In this document: positions 31,085 through 42,074 of the stretch, piece by piece | How positions within the stretch are numbered: the stretch's first letter is position 1 | Layout of the letters: each line of letters begins with the position of its first letter | Source: Pseudoxanthomonas sp. CF125 | GTDB lineage: Bacteria > Pseudomonadota > Gammaproteobacteria > Xanthomonadales > Xanthomonadaceae | DNA length: 64,000 bases | Reading direction: 5' to 3' | Assembly: GCF_900104085.1 (NCBI RefSeq) | Contig: NZ_FNLD01000001.1 | Location: forward strand, 286,943 to 350,942 | Position numbers and translations under genes: made by a program | Notes under the pieces: model-generated | What the model saw: the letters and a program-made list of their open reading frames with translations, nothing else | Told to the model about the DNA's origin: nothing | Databases searched by the model: none

Positions 31085-31195
31085 CTTTGCCCCCTTTGGA
31101 AAAGGGGGCTACGGGGGATTTGCTTTTGCTTTTGCTTTTGTTTTTGCACTAGAGCAAGAGCAAATCCCCCTCGATCCCCCTTTTTCAAAGGGGGA
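31085..31195. repeat. Interspersed palindromic repeat, family A copy 3
   Basis: GCCCCCTTTGGAAAAGGGGG...GGGGGATTTGC and the inverse GAGCAAATCCCCCTCGATC... TTTCAAAGGGGGA surround a loop of repeated CTTTTG units. It lies between two co-directional genes. Apart from it, the 270-base gap shows only the leader of the next gene. Confidence 0.85.
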
Positions 31196-31316
31196 GGCTG
31201 GATTCCTGGCGTTGGCGTTGGTCGCGTGCTGCGACGATTCAGCTTGCCGGGCACGCAGGCGGTTAATCTTGCGGAGCGTCGTTTCTTTCCTCTCCGTTTT
31301 TATCTGGAATCCCACC

Positions 31317-31616
31317 ATGATCCGAATTGTCACGCTGTGCCTGTTGCTCGCGGTTTCTGTTCCGGTATTAGCTTCCAGTTTCGCCGGCTCATCCGCTGGC
31401 GCGTCCTCGGCCGGCTCCTCGGCTTCTTCCGGCAGCGCCTCGGGCGACGACAAAGTAGTGCGGCAGGCGCGCGATGACGCCGCCAGTTTCGTCGCCAGCC
31501 AAGGACGTATCCGCGGTGCCCGGTTGGAGGCGGCTCTGCGTCAGCTGCGCGAGCGCGACCCGGCCGCGCGCGAAGCCAGCGACATGCAACTCGCGCAGGC
31601 CATCCTGGCTTTGTGA
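31317..31616 (+). CDS. DUF2388 family small exported protein
   Basis: A signal peptide (residues 1-19, LLLAVSVPVLASS) leads an 80-residue mature protein with a Ser/Ala/Gly-rich stretch and then the DUF2388 signature: DDKVVRQARDDAASFVASQG, IRGARLEAALRQLR and ASDMQLAQAIL. I chose the ATG at 31317; upstream in-frame codons precede the signal peptide. The stop overlaps the GTG start of the DUF4105 gene (GTGA). The pair also occurs in Pseudomonas as far as I recall; the function is unknown but probably periplasmic. Confidence 0.88.
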   Translation: MIRIVTLCLLLAVSVPVLASSFAGSSAGASSAGSSASSGSASGDDKVVRQARDDAASFVASQGRIRGARLEAALRQLRERDPAAREASDMQLAQAILAL

Positions 31617-33508
31617 GTTCGCTTTGCAGGGGCTCGCTTTGCAGGGGCTCGCTTCGCGGGCCGGGTAGATGGCTGGCTTTGTGCCTGTTGGCTTGTGCCG
31701 GGAACGCGCAGGCCGGATTGCAGTTGCAGCCTGAGACCGGACCGCTGACATCGGAACAAGCCTTGGCCACGCAACAACTGCTGGCCTCGGCAGTGCAGCG
31801 GTTGCCGCCGGCCTGGGTGGCTGCTTTGGGCCCTATTCCAGTGGCTTGGCGTGACGATCTTCCCGCGCAGATCCACGGACGCGCAAAGGCGAAGCGATTG
31901 CTGCTGAATCGCGCGTTGCTCGATGGCTGGATGGCGCGCCCGGCGGGCGCGGGGATCGATGAGCCGGCCACGCGCGCAGCGCTATCGGCCGTGCTCCACG
32001 AGCTGGCGCATTTCTACGATCGCACCAAGCAGGGCGGATTGTCGCGGGCTCCGCGCCTGCTGGACCTGGCGGGTTGGCAGGTGAGTCCCTTGCGACTGGG
32101 CTTGCGGACTTCCCGCAATGCTTTCAGCGATCGCAGTCCGGACCCGTACGAGTTGAGCCGCGCGTCCGAATTCGTTGCCGTCAACCTCGAGCATTTCCTG
32201 TTGGATCCGGATTACGCATGCAGGCGGCCGGCCTTGTATCGCTATTTCTCCGAGCATTTCGATTGGGCGCCCGCTCGCATTGATTGCGCGCCGGGTCAGG
32301 TGTTCCTGCAGGCGGATGCCGATGAGGGCGAGCCGGCATTGCTGCAACTGGAACCGTCGCGGGTGTACGCGGTGGACTACCTGCTGGCCGAACCCAACCA
32401 GCAGCCGATGAGCCGTTGGGGCCACAGCATGCTGCGGCTGGTGATCTGCGCGCCGGACCGTCCGCCAGGGCCGGACTGCCGTCTGGATCTGCGTTATCAC
32501 CGCGTGCTGTCGTTCCGCGCTTTCGTCGACGACGTGCAGATTTCCAGCTGGCGCGGACTCGCCGGTTCCTATCCGTCGCGTCTGTTCCTGTTGCCGCTGG
32601 GGCAGGTGATAGACGAATACACCAAGGTCGAACTGCGTGGCCTGCAGTCGATTCCGCTGCGATTGGATCGGGCGGAAATCGCCGGCCTGCTGGAACACGC
32701 CGCGCAAGCCCACTGGACCTACGACGGCCGTTACTACTTCCTCAGCAACAACTGTGCGGTGGAGACCTTCAAGCTGCTGCACGACGGCGTACCGCGCCTG
32801 GCCGGCGAAGCGCTGGCCAGCATCACTCCGACCGGTTTGTTGCGGCGATTGAAGAGGGCCGGCATCGCCGATGCCTCGGTGCTGGACGATCCGGCGGAGG
32901 CCTTGCGCCTGGGCTATCGCTTCGAATCGGCGGGTGTGCATTATCAGGCCATGTTCGAGGTGGCCCGCAGCGGATTGTCGCTGCCGCAGCAAAGTGTGCA
33001 GGAATGGCTGGAACTTGCACCGGCGCAACGCGCGCCATGGCTGGAGCGGGACGACTCCGGATCAAGTCCGGCGCAGGTTCTGCGCGCAAGCGCCGCATTG
33101 CTGTTGCTCGAAGAAGCGGCGTTGCGGCAACAGGAGTTGTTGGTGCGCGACGAACTCAAGCGCCGTTATCTGGGGCAGGGGGCGCAACAAGGTGGGAATG
33201 GCTTCGATGGGGAGGCCGCGCTTCGCGATTTTCTGCGTGTGGAGGGTTTCCTCAGCCGCCCAGCGGCCTTGTTACAGAACGGCGGCTATGGATTGCCGCA
33301 GACGAACGAACGGAAGGCGTTGGAGTTGGAAGGCGAACGGTATGCAGCGCAGCGTAAGCGGCAGGGTGCGGCCTTGCGTATCGATGCGCGCAATTGGATG
33401 TCGCCAGAGCGCAGATCGACCCTTGAGGGAGTCGAAGCCAACATCGCCGCACTGGGCGGGCGACTGCGGCGGTTGCATAAGGAACAGGGTGGACTGCAGT
33501 TGCAGTGA
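31613..33508 (+). CDS. DUF4105 family protein with HExxH-type motif
   Basis: The 631-residue exported protein starts at a GTG overlapping the DUF2388 stop. Signal peptide: WLALCLLACAGNAQA, residues about 20-35. An N-terminal zinc-protease-like motif VLHELAHFYDR (near residue 127) with a later Glu in SRASEFVAVNLEHF could form a gluzincin-like site. The DUF4105 domain (about residues 225-430) has RWGHSMLRLVICAP and a Cys in FLSNNCAVETF, the His/Cys pairing of NlpC/P60-type papain-fold enzymes. Three tandem 15-base repeats just after the start encode CRGSLCRGSLRG, so the true start could be slightly different. Substrate unknown; it probably acts on envelope protein, lipid or peptidoglycan. Confidence 0.82.
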   Translation: MSSLCRGSLCRGSLRGPGRWLALCLLACAGNAQAGLQLQPETGPLTSEQALATQQLLASAVQRLPPAWVAALGPIPVAWRDDLPAQIHGRAKAKRLLLNRALLDGWMARPAGAGIDEPATRAALSAVLHELAHFYDRTKQGGLSRAPRLLDLAGWQVSPLRLGLRTSRNAFSDRSPDPYELSRASEFVAVNLEHFLLDPDYACRRPALYRYFSEHFDWAPARIDCAPGQVFLQADADEGEPALLQLEPSRVYAVDYLLAEPNQQPMSRWGHSMLRLVICAPDRPPGPDCRLDLRYHRVLSFRAFVDDVQISSWRGLAGSYPSRLFLLPLGQVIDEYTKVELRGLQSIPLRLDRAEIAGLLEHAAQAHWTYDGRYYFLSNNCAVETFKLLHDGVPRLAGEALASITPTGLLRRLKRAGIADASVLDDPAEALRLGYRFESAGVHYQAMFEVARSGLSLPQQSVQEWLELAPAQRAPWLERDDSGSSPAQVLRASAALLLLEEAALRQQELLVRDELKRRYLGQGAQQGGNGFDGEAALRDFLRVEGFLSRPAALLQNGGYGLPQTNERKALELEGERYAAQRKRQGAALRIDARNWMSPERRSTLEGVEANIAALGGRLRRLHKEQGGLQLQ

Positions 33509-33546
33509 ACGAATGACAGGCTGCTCGACGAGATTGAAATGATGCT

Positions 33547-33752
33547 TTTCTCCTCTCCCCTTGTGGGAGAGGATGCCCGTAGAGCCTGCCCCGTACTTGA
33601 TACGGGGGCAGGGGAAGGGTGTGCGAGCGGAGCGATGCGTGCTTTGGCTTCGCATCACTCGATGCCCTGCAGCAATTCATTGTCAATGGCTCCGGCTCAC
33701 CCTCTCCCGGCCTCCGGCCACCCTCTCCCATCAAGGGAGAGGGGAACGTGGA
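33547..33752. repeat. Interspersed inverted repeats, family E copy 2
   Basis: CTCTCCCCTTGTGGGAGAGG and CCCTCTCCCATCAAGGGAGA palindromes bracket this gap, with a CCCCGTACTTGATACGGGG palindrome between. No gene is visible in the 290-base interval. The convergent arrangement of the flanking genes suggests a termination role. Confidence 0.75.
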
Positions 33753-33797
33753 GCGGCTTTCGGCCACCCGCTCGCATCGAGGAAAAGGGAAACACAA

Positions 33798-34364
33798 TCA
33801 ATCCGCGCGCCCACCGAACTCGCCCGTGGTCGTGTTCACCAGCACCCGCTCGCCGTTGACGATGTACTCCGGCACCATGATCTCCAGGCCGGTGCTGAGC
33901 TTGGCCGGCTTGGGACGCTTGGTGGCGCTGCCGCCTTTGAGCTCCGGAGGGGTTTCAACTACTTCCAGCGTCACATGCTGCGGCAGCTGCAGGGCGACGG
34001 GCTGGTCGTCGATGATCTGCACGTAGCTGCCGGTCAAGCCATCGGCGATGTAGCCGGCGTCGTCGCCGATCACGTCGGCATCGAAGGTGTAGGGCGTGAA
34101 GTCCTCGTCGTCGAGGAACACGAAGGCGTCGCCGTCCTTGTACGAGTAAGTGGCCTGACGACGGCTGAGTTCGACTTCCTTCAATTCATCGTCGCCGCCG
34201 ACGCTCAGGTCGTACTTGATGCCGCCGGGTACGCTGTACAGGGTGAAGCGGAACTTCACGTTGCCGCCACGCCCTTGCGGTGAGCTGCGCTCGATGTCGC
34301 GCACCTGGTACACGGTGCCATTGTGGTCGACGACGTTGCCTTTCTTGATTTCGTGAGCTTTCAT
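33798..34364 (-). CDS. yeiP: Elongation factor P-like protein EfpL (YeiP)
   Basis: The 188-residue three-domain protein aligns along its length with E. coli Yei[33 protein letters not shown] and [12 protein letters not shown], ending in GRAD. It should bind between ribosomal P and E sites and relieve stalling at Pro-containing motifs. The beta3-beta4 loop tip reads SSPQGRGGN, so Arg is at the place of the modified Lys of EF-P; EfpL proteins work with an unmodified Arg loop tip. Good match in family length. Confidence 0.93.
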   Translation of the reverse strand: MKAHEIKKGNVVDHNGTVYQVRDIERSSPQGRGGNVKFRFTLYSVPGGIKYDLSVGGDDELKEVELSRRQATYSYKDGDAFVFLDDEDFTPYTFDADVIGDDAGYIADGLTGSYVQIIDDQPVALQLPQHVTLEVVETPPELKGGSATKRPKPAKLSTGLEIMVPEYIVNGERVLVNTTTGEFGGRAD

Positions 34365-34400
34365 GAGAGACCGGGAATAGTAATAAAAAGAAGGGTTTCT

Positions 34401-34468
34401 TGTAGGAGCGGGCCCTGCCCGCGACCGCTTTTAGCGTAGAGCGGTCGCGGGCAGGGCCCGCTCCTACA
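34401..34468. repeat. REP hairpin, family C copy 2
   Basis: TGTAGGAGCGGGCCCTGCCC and its inverse end (GGGCAGGGCCCGCTCCTACA) form a near-perfect palindrome with a short loop. It lies between the SDR and efpL genes, 4 bases beyond the SDR stop codon. Confidence 0.88.
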
Positions 34469-34472
34469 GGGA

Positions 34473-35243
34473 CTATTTCGGCGCCAGCCGCACCGCGCCG
34501 TCCAGGCGGATGGTCTCGCCGTTCAAATAGCGGCTTTGCAGGATGAAGGCGACGGTATCGGCGAATTCCTCCGGCTTGCCCAGGCGCGCCGGGAACGGGA
34601 TCGAAGCGCTGAGCGACTTCTGCACTTCTTCGCTCATGCCATCGACCATCGGCGTCCAGAAGATGCCCGGCGCCACGGTCATCACGCGGATGCCGAAGCG
34701 GGAAAGCTCGCGCGCCATGGGCAAGGTCATGCCGACCACGCCGCCCTTGGATGCCGAGTAGGCGGCCTGGCCGATCTGGCCTTCGTAGGCGGCCACGCTG
34801 GCGGTGTTGACGATGACGCCGCGCTCGCCGTCTTCGCCAGCCGCATTGTGCTGCATCAGGTTGGCGGCGGCCTTGGCCACGTTGAAGCTGCCGACCAGGT
34901 TCACCAGCACGGTAGTGCGGAAGTTGGACAGCGGCATCGGCGCTTCTTTGCCAAGCACGCGCCCGGCGCCGAGGATGCCGGCGCAATTGATCGCCGCGTT
35001 CAGCCCACCCAGGAATTCACTGGCGGTCGCGGCGTTGTCCGCCACTCCAGCCTCATCGGTGACATCGGTGCGGAAGTAACGCGCGTTGCCGTCGCCCAAA
35101 GCTGCGACCGCCGCCGCGCCCTTGTCGTCGTTGACGTCGAACAGCGCGACCTTGCCGCCCTGGGCGACCAGGCGCTGGGCCACGGCCAGACCCAGGCCGG
35201 AAACGCCGCCGGTGACGATGGCGCGGGTGTCGGAAAGCTGCAT
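34473..35243 (-). CDS. Short-chain dehydrogenase, 3-hydroxyacyl-CoA dehydrogenase type
   Basis: The 256-residue Rossmann protein has the NAD-binding TGGVSGLGLA (residues 11-20), NCAGILGAG, the catalytic Ser region NTASVAAYEGQIGQ, the YSASK active site near residue 168 and PGIFWTPM. It resembles type-2 3-hydroxyacyl-CoA dehydrogenases (HSD17B10-like), which act on 2-methyl-3-hydroxybutyryl-CoA and similar thioesters; in this acyl-CoA-rich neighbourhood such a role fits. I used the ATG at 35243 as the family start; an ATG four codons upstream is possible. Confidence 0.88.
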   Translation of the reverse strand: MQLSDTRAIVTGGVSGLGLAVAQRLVAQGGKVALFDVNDDKGAAAVAALGDGNARYFRTDVTDEAGVADNAATASEFLGGLNAAINCAGILGAGRVLGKEAPMPLSNFRTTVLVNLVGSFNVAKAAANLMQHNAAGEDGERGVIVNTASVAAYEGQIGQAAYSASKGGVVGMTLPMARELSRFGIRVMTVAPGIFWTPMVDGMSEEVQKSLSASIPFPARLGKPEEFADTVAFILQSRYLNGETIRLDGAVRLAPK

Positions 35244-35299
35244 GCGGAAGTCCATCGCTTGTGGTGGCACGCATTTTACGCGATGTCCGGGCGTCCTTC

Positions 35300-35370
35300 T
35301 GTAGGAGCGGGCCCTGCCCGCGACGAGGCTTTATCGGTAAGGCCGGTCGCGGGCAGGGCCCGCTCCTACA
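35300..35370. repeat. REP hairpin, family C copy 3
   Basis: TGTAGGAGCGGGCCCTGCCC and its mirror at the right end flank a short loop. The right arm contains the TAG stop codon of the GNAT gene. Confidence 0.88.
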
Positions 35371-35866
35371 GATTCAGCAGGTAGAAAGTGTTGCAGCCGC
35401 CATGGCCGGTGGCTCCCAGCGGTGCCTGCAGGCGTTCGAAGCCGCTGCGCTCGTACAGACGCATGGCCGCGTCCATGCCGCGCAGGGTTTCCAGGTAGCA
35501 CCGGCTGAAACCGAATTCGCGTGCGGCCTGCAGGCAGCGGGCCATCATCGCCGCGCCTGCGCCGATGCCCCGCGCTTCGGGCAGGAAATACATCTTGCGC
35601 AGCTCGCAGGTATCGTCTTCGCCGCCGACCAGCGGCGCCACGCCACCGCCGCCAATGATCTGGCCATCGCGTTCGACCACGAAATAGGCCGAACGCGGTT
35701 CCGCATAAGCACGGCTCATCCAATCCACTTCAGGATCGTTGATGGCAAAACCGCTGCCGGTGGCGCCGAATTCCGGCATCACTGTGCGGATGATCCGCGC
35801 CATCGCCGCGTCGTCGCGCGTTTCGATCGGACGCAATACATAACTTTCCTGTGCAGCTTCAGCCAT
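35366..35866 (-). CDS. GNAT-family N-acetyltransferase
   Basis: A 166-residue GNAT fold protein. The acetyl-CoA-binding motif A reads LPEARGIGAGAAMMARCLQA (about residues 96-115), preceded by the CELRKMYF strand and followed by CYLETLRGMDAAMRLYERSGF. Substrate is unknown. Its start lies 8 bases inside the end of the upstream EAL gene, indicating coupled translation; its stop is provided by a REP element. Confidence 0.9.
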   Translation of the reverse strand: MAEAAQESYVLRPIETRDDAAMARIIRTVMPEFGATGSGFAINDPEVDWMSRAYAEPRSAYFVVERDGQIIGGGGVAPLVGGEDDTCELRKMYFLPEARGIGAGAAMMARCLQAAREFGFSRCYLETLRGMDAAMRLYERSGFERLQAPLGATGHGGCNTFYLLNL

Positions 35867-38468
35867 TCGAAACCCGATCCTCTCGCGCGCGCAAGCGGCT
35901 TGCGAATTCGTCCGGCGACAGCCCAGGCGCGAACAGGAAACCCTGGCCGACCGGAACCCCCAGCTGCAGCAGGAACTGGCGCTGCGCTTCCGATTCCACG
36001 CCCTCGGCCACCAGCCCCAGGCCCAGGCTGCGCGCGATCGCCGAGACCGCCTGGCATACCGCCACGTCGGAACGGTTGTTGGGTACGCCCTCGGTGAACA
36101 GCTGGCTGAGCTTGAGCCCATGGATGGGCAGGCGGCGCAGATAGTTGAGCGCGCTGTAGCCTTCGCCGAAATCGTCGATGGTCAGCACCACGCCCAGCTC
36201 GCGCAGTTCGGCGAAGGTCTTGAGCGTGGCCGGAGCATCCTCGATCAGCACGCGTTCGGTGAATTCCAGTTCCAGCGCCGAGCCGGGAAGTTCGTATTCG
36301 GCCAACACCGCGCGCACGTTCTCGGCCAGTTCATCGCCGGCGAACTGGCGATAGGAAACGTTGACCGCCACGCGCACGATACCCAGCCCCTGGTCGTGCC
36401 ATTCACGCACCTGCCGGCAGGCTTCGCGCAGCACCCAGCTGCCGATCCGTACGATGTCGCCGGTGGTTTCGGCATGGCTGATGAAAAGATCCGGGCGCAG
36501 TTCGCCCAGCTGGTGGTTCTGCCAGCGGATCAGCGCTTCGGCGGCGACGATGCGGCCGCGCCGCAGGTCGACCTGCGGCTGGTAGACCAGGCGGAACTCC
36601 TCGTTGTCCACCGCCCGCCGCAGCTGCGTCTCGATCTGCAGGCGGTCCTGCTGCCGGCGTGCGAGCTCGGGAGTGAACGCCTGCCACGCGTTGCGTGCGC
36701 GGTGCTTGCTGTCGTACATGGCGATGTCGGCGTTCTGTATCAATTGCTGCGGGCGCAGCCCGTCTTCGGGCGCGCGCGCGATGCCGATGCTGGTGGTGAT
36801 GGCGAACTCGTCCTTGCCGAAGCGGAAGGACTCGCTGAAAGCGCCCAGCACCGCATCAGCCAGGCGTTCGGGTTGCGCCGGGTCGCCGCTGGCGTCGCAG
36901 ATCACCAGGAATTCGTCGCCGCCGAAACGCGCCACCAGGCCTTCGGTGCTTACGGCGTCCAGGATGCGGCCGGCGGCCTGCATGAGCAGTTCGTCGCCGG
37001 CGCTGTGGCCCAGCACGTCGTTGACGGTCTTGAAGCGGTCCAGGTCGATGTACAGCACGGCGACCTGCGCATGCACCGGATCGATCAGGCGCGCGCCCAG
37101 TTCGTTGAGCACGGCGTCGCGATTCATCAGTCCGGTCAGCGGATCGGTGCGCGCCTGGATGCGCAGGGTTTCCTCGGCGCGCTTGTCCAGCGAGATGTCC
37201 TGCAGCGTGCCGGTGATGCGCGAAGCGGTGGGATCGCTGGCTTCGGCTTCGCCGATGACGCGGATCCAGAAAGGATGCCCGTCCATGCGGCTGCCCTGCA
37301 GTTCCAGGTCGAATCCGCCGCCGGTTTGCACCACATTCTCCATCGCAGTGCGGAAGCGCCGCCGGTCCGGTTCGCGCAGGCTGGCCAGCATGGCTTCGAT
37401 GTTGTCCGGGGTCTGCGCCGGCCCCAGGATGCGTACGGCCTCCTCGGTCAGGTAGACCCGGTCGCGGCCGGCGTCCCATTCCCACCCGCCGATATGGGCC
37501 AGCGACTGGGCGCGATCGAACAGCGCGCTGTCGCGCTTGAGCGCGGTCACGTCGCTGAAAAGCGAAGTGACCTGCGCCGGTTTGCTGCCGCCGGGCGCGA
37601 ATTGCGGCACCGAGGTGACCGTGAGCCAGAGCAGCTGTTTGTGCTCGCGGTGGTACAGGCCCAGCAGCATGCTCTCGATGACCTGGCCGGTGGCCAGGGC
37701 GCGATGCGCGGGCAGCGCGTCGCTGCCCATCTCGCGTCCGTTCTGGTCGACGATGCGCCAGTGCGCCAGATCGAGATCGTTGCCGCGCTTGCCTTCGCCC
37801 ACTCCGAAGATACGCAGGGCCGCGCGATTGGCGTAGACGATCTCGCGCGCGGCGTTCTGCACCACGATGCCTTTGTCGATCACTTCCATCAGCTCGCGGT
37901 AGCGCATTTCCGCTTCGTGCCGCTTGCTCAGGTCGCGGGCCACCGCCACCAGGCTCTTGCGCCCGTCGAAGACGAAGTTGGCCGAATGCACCTCCACCGG
38001 GAAGCGGGTGCCGTCGCTGCGCATGTTGGTGACTTCGATCACGTAGCTATCGCCGCGGTTGAGGCTTTCCCAGACCGGATCCATGTGGTCGTGCGGCAAT
38101 TCGGGATTGAGCACGTTGATGTTCTGGCCGACGATCTCTTCGCGCCGGCGTTTGTAAGCGGCCATGCCGGCTTTGTTGAGATCCAGCACGGTACCGTCTT
38201 CGGCCAGGATGCTGACCGGATCGGGGACCGCGTCGAACAGGGCGCGGTAACGCAGCAACGCCCAGTCCTTTTGCGTGGTGGTCGCGCGCAGCAGCTCAAG
38301 CGCGTGGCTCATCAGCTGGCGGGTTTCAGCGTCCAGCGAAGGGTCGGTGCTGGCATGGCGCAGCGATTCCAGCAGCTTGGCCGCATCCTCTTGCAGCGAT
38401 CGACTGGAAAGAAAGCCCGTTGCGCCAGCGTCGGGCGAATCCCCATCCGCTGGCGGCTTTCCGTTCAT
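35859..38468 (-). CDS. PAS-GGDEF-EAL cyclic di-GMP protein
   Basis: The 869-residue cytosolic protein contains three PAS domains (about residues 70-190, 190-310, 320-430), a GGDEF domain (about 440-600; FGGDEF intact) and an EAL domain (about 615-860). EAL residues needed for phosphodiesterase activity are present: EAL in AAEALIRW, Asn in AVNVSYRQF, Glu in EFTERVL, DDFGEG, Lys in LKLS and Glu in AEGVE. LKLS replaces the usual LKID. It may therefore make or hydrolyse c-di-GMP depending on signals. Start overlaps the HMG-CoA lyase stop by 4 bases; the reading frame remains open upstream inside that gene but is not used. Confidence 0.92.
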   Translation of the reverse strand: MNGKPPADGDSPDAGATGFLSSRSLQEDAAKLLESLRHASTDPSLDAETRQLMSHALELLRATTTQKDWALLRYRALFDAVPDPVSILAEDGTVLDLNKAGMAAYKRRREEIVGQNINVLNPELPHDHMDPVWESLNRGDSYVIEVTNMRSDGTRFPVEVHSANFVFDGRKSLVAVARDLSKRHEAEMRYRELMEVIDKGIVVQNAAREIVYANRAALRIFGVGEGKRGNDLDLAHWRIVDQNGREMGSDALPAHRALATGQVIESMLLGLYHREHKQLLWLTVTSVPQFAPGGSKPAQVTSLFSDVTALKRDSALFDRAQSLAHIGGWEWDAGRDRVYLTEEAVRILGPAQTPDNIEAMLASLREPDRRRFRTAMENVVQTGGGFDLELQGSRMDGHPFWIRVIGEAEASDPTASRITGTLQDISLDKRAEETLRIQARTDPLTGLMNRDAVLNELGARLIDPVHAQVAVLYIDLDRFKTVNDVLGHSAGDELLMQAAGRILDAVSTEGLVARFGGDEFLVICDASGDPAQPERLADAVLGAFSESFRFGKDEFAITTSIGIARAPEDGLRPQQLIQNADIAMYDSKHRARNAWQAFTPELARRQQDRLQIETQLRRAVDNEEFRLVYQPQVDLRRGRIVAAEALIRWQNHQLGELRPDLFISHAETTGDIVRIGSWVLREACRQVREWHDQGLGIVRVAVNVSYRQFAGDELAENVRAVLAEYELPGSALELEFTERVLIEDAPATLKTFAELRELGVVLTIDDFGEGYSALNYLRRLPIHGLKLSQLFTEGVPNNRSDVAVCQAVSAIARSLGLGLVAEGVESEAQRQFLLQLGVPVGQGFLFAPGLSPDEFASRLRAREDRVSNG

Positions 38469-39358
38469 GCGGCCGACATGGCCCTCGCTACTTTGCTGCT
38501 CGTTTCGTGGCCGAGCAGGGCCGACAGCCACAGGCCGGTTTTGCTCAGTTTGTCCAGGTCGATCCCGGTTTCGACGCCCAGCCCATGCAGCAGGTACACC
38601 ACATCTTCGCTGGCGACGTTGCCGCTGGCGCCCTTGGCATAGGGGCAGCCGCCGGTACCGGACACGGCCGAATCCACTACCGCCACGCCTTCTTCCAGGC
38701 ACGCCAGGATATTGGCCAGCGCCTGTCCGTAGGTGTCGTGGAAATGCACCGCAAGCGCGGGCATCGGTACTTCGGCGGCGACGGCCTTGAGCATTGCGCG
38801 GGCCTTGTGGGGGGTGCCTACGCCGATGGTATCGCCCAGCGAGATTTCGTAACAGCCTAGCGCGTGCAGGCGCGCCGCAACCCGCACCACGTCCGCCACC
38901 GGCACCTGCCCCTGGTAGGGACAGCCCAGCACGGTGGACACGTAGCCGCGCACCTTGACCCCGTCGGCGCGGGCGCGTTCGAGCACCGGCCGGAAGCGTT
39001 CGATGGATTCGTCGATGCTGGCGTTGATGTTTTTCTGGTTGAAGGCTTCCGAAGCGGCGGTGAACACGGCCACTTCCTGCGCCCCGACTTCGCGTGCGCG
39101 TTCGTAGCCCTTTTCGTTGGGCACCAGCACCGGATAGGAAATACCCGGCTTGCGGTCGATGGCGGCGAACACTTCGGCCGCATCGGCCAGCTGCGGGATC
39201 CACTTGGGGCTGACGAAGCTGGTGGCTTCGATGCTGCGCAACCCGGTCCGCGACAGGCGGTCGATCAGCTCCACCTTGTCGGCGGTGGCGATGATGGTCT
39301 TTTCGTTCTGCAGGCCGTCGCGCGGACCGACTTCGACGATACGGACGGAATCGGTCAT
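38465..39358 (-). CDS. mvaB: Hydroxymethylglutaryl-CoA lyase
   Basis: This enzyme cleaves HMG-CoA into acetyl-CoA and acetoacetate, the last step of leucine breakdown. The 297-residue TIM barrel shows EVGPRDGLQNEK at the N-terminus, HFHDTYGQALAN metal ligands and the catalytic Cys loop GGCPYAKGASGNVASED. It overlaps the lipoprotein gene upstream by 4 bases and the EAL gene downstream by 4. The other leucine genes in the window are on the same strand but separated. Confidence 0.94.
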   Translation of the reverse strand: MTDSVRIVEVGPRDGLQNEKTIIATADKVELIDRLSRTGLRSIEATSFVSPKWIPQLADAAEVFAAIDRKPGISYPVLVPNEKGYERAREVGAQEVAVFTAASEAFNQKNINASIDESIERFRPVLERARADGVKVRGYVSTVLGCPYQGQVPVADVVRVAARLHALGCYEISLGDTIGVGTPHKARAMLKAVAAEVPMPALAVHFHDTYGQALANILACLEEGVAVVDSAVSGTGGCPYAKGASGNVASEDVVYLLHGLGVETGIDLDKLSKTGLWLSALLGHETSSKVARAMSAA

Positions 39359-39972
39359 GGAGCGGGTTCCCCGGCGGCCCGCTTCATCCTCATCGGCGGA
39401 GAGTCGCTGTTCTCGAAAAGTTCGGGGTGGGCCAGCAAGACCTTGCGCAAAGTCGCTTCGTCGCCCGGGATCAGGTAGTTGAACTCATCGAGCGCCTTCG
39501 CCCGCAGGCCGCGCGCTTCGCTCATTTTCTTTACGGTATCGGCATCCACCGTGGCCAGGGTCAGCACATTGTCTTCGATGCGGTACCTGACCAGGGTAAC
39601 GGCGGTGGAGGGCAATCTGGCCCCCTGCGCCAGGCCCGCCGACCCTCGAGCGAACAGCTGGGCGACGCTTTCCTCAGTCAGGACGAAGTAATGTTCGCCG
39701 CCGAGTTCGAAGCCGGATACCTCGATCTCGGCTTTGCTTGCCGGGTTACTGCCGATCTGGCTCATCGAGACCGTCGCATGGCATTGCGCGTTGACGAGGG
39801 CGTAGTCCTCTGCGGTCTGTTTCGCCGCTTCCTCAGGGGTGTTGGCGATCGGCAGCCAACGGCCCTCCAGCCGCGCATCGCATGCCAGCGGAGCGGGAGG
39901 CCGTTCGAATACCACGCAGCCGCCCAGCAAGAGCGGCAGCAGCATCAACAGAGGTCGGAGGCGTGGGCTCAT
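39355..39972 (-). CDS. Putative lipoprotein
   Basis: Signal sequence ends in LLPLLLGGC (lipobox, Cys near residue 19), so the 205-residue protein should be lipidated. The body contains no motif I recognise; it has a mixed alpha/beta composition with a conserved-looking first part (ARLEGRWLPIANTPEEA) suggestive of a lipocalin-like or ligand-binding beta fold. I took the ATG at 39972 as it starts the signal peptide. It overlaps the HMG-CoA lyase start by 4 bases (ATGA). Confidence 0.82.
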   Translation of the reverse strand: MSPRLRPLLMLLPLLLGGCVVFERPPAPLACDARLEGRWLPIANTPEEAAKQTAEDYALVNAQCHATVSMSQIGSNPASKAEIEVSGFELGGEHYFVLTEESVAQLFARGSAGLAQGARLPSTAVTLVRYRIEDNVLTLATVDADTVKKMSEARGLRAKALDEFNYLIPGDEATLRKVLLAHPELFENSDSPPMRMKRAAGEPAP

Positions 39973-40069
39973 GGGGTCGGCGTGGTTCCTGATTGAGGCG
40001 AACGTAAAAAGCCGGCGGCCCAGGACTGCCGGCGAACGGCTGCAGGCAGTGTCGCGGGGGAATATTGCG

Positions 40070-42070
<2,001 letters not shown>

Positions 42071-42074
42071 CAGC

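Noticed and set aside
36120..38642. 840-codon open frame on the plus strand
   Set aside because: It is antisense to the PAS-GGDEF-EAL gene, has His/Gln/Ala-rich low-complexity composition, and comes from the third-position GC bias of the real gene.
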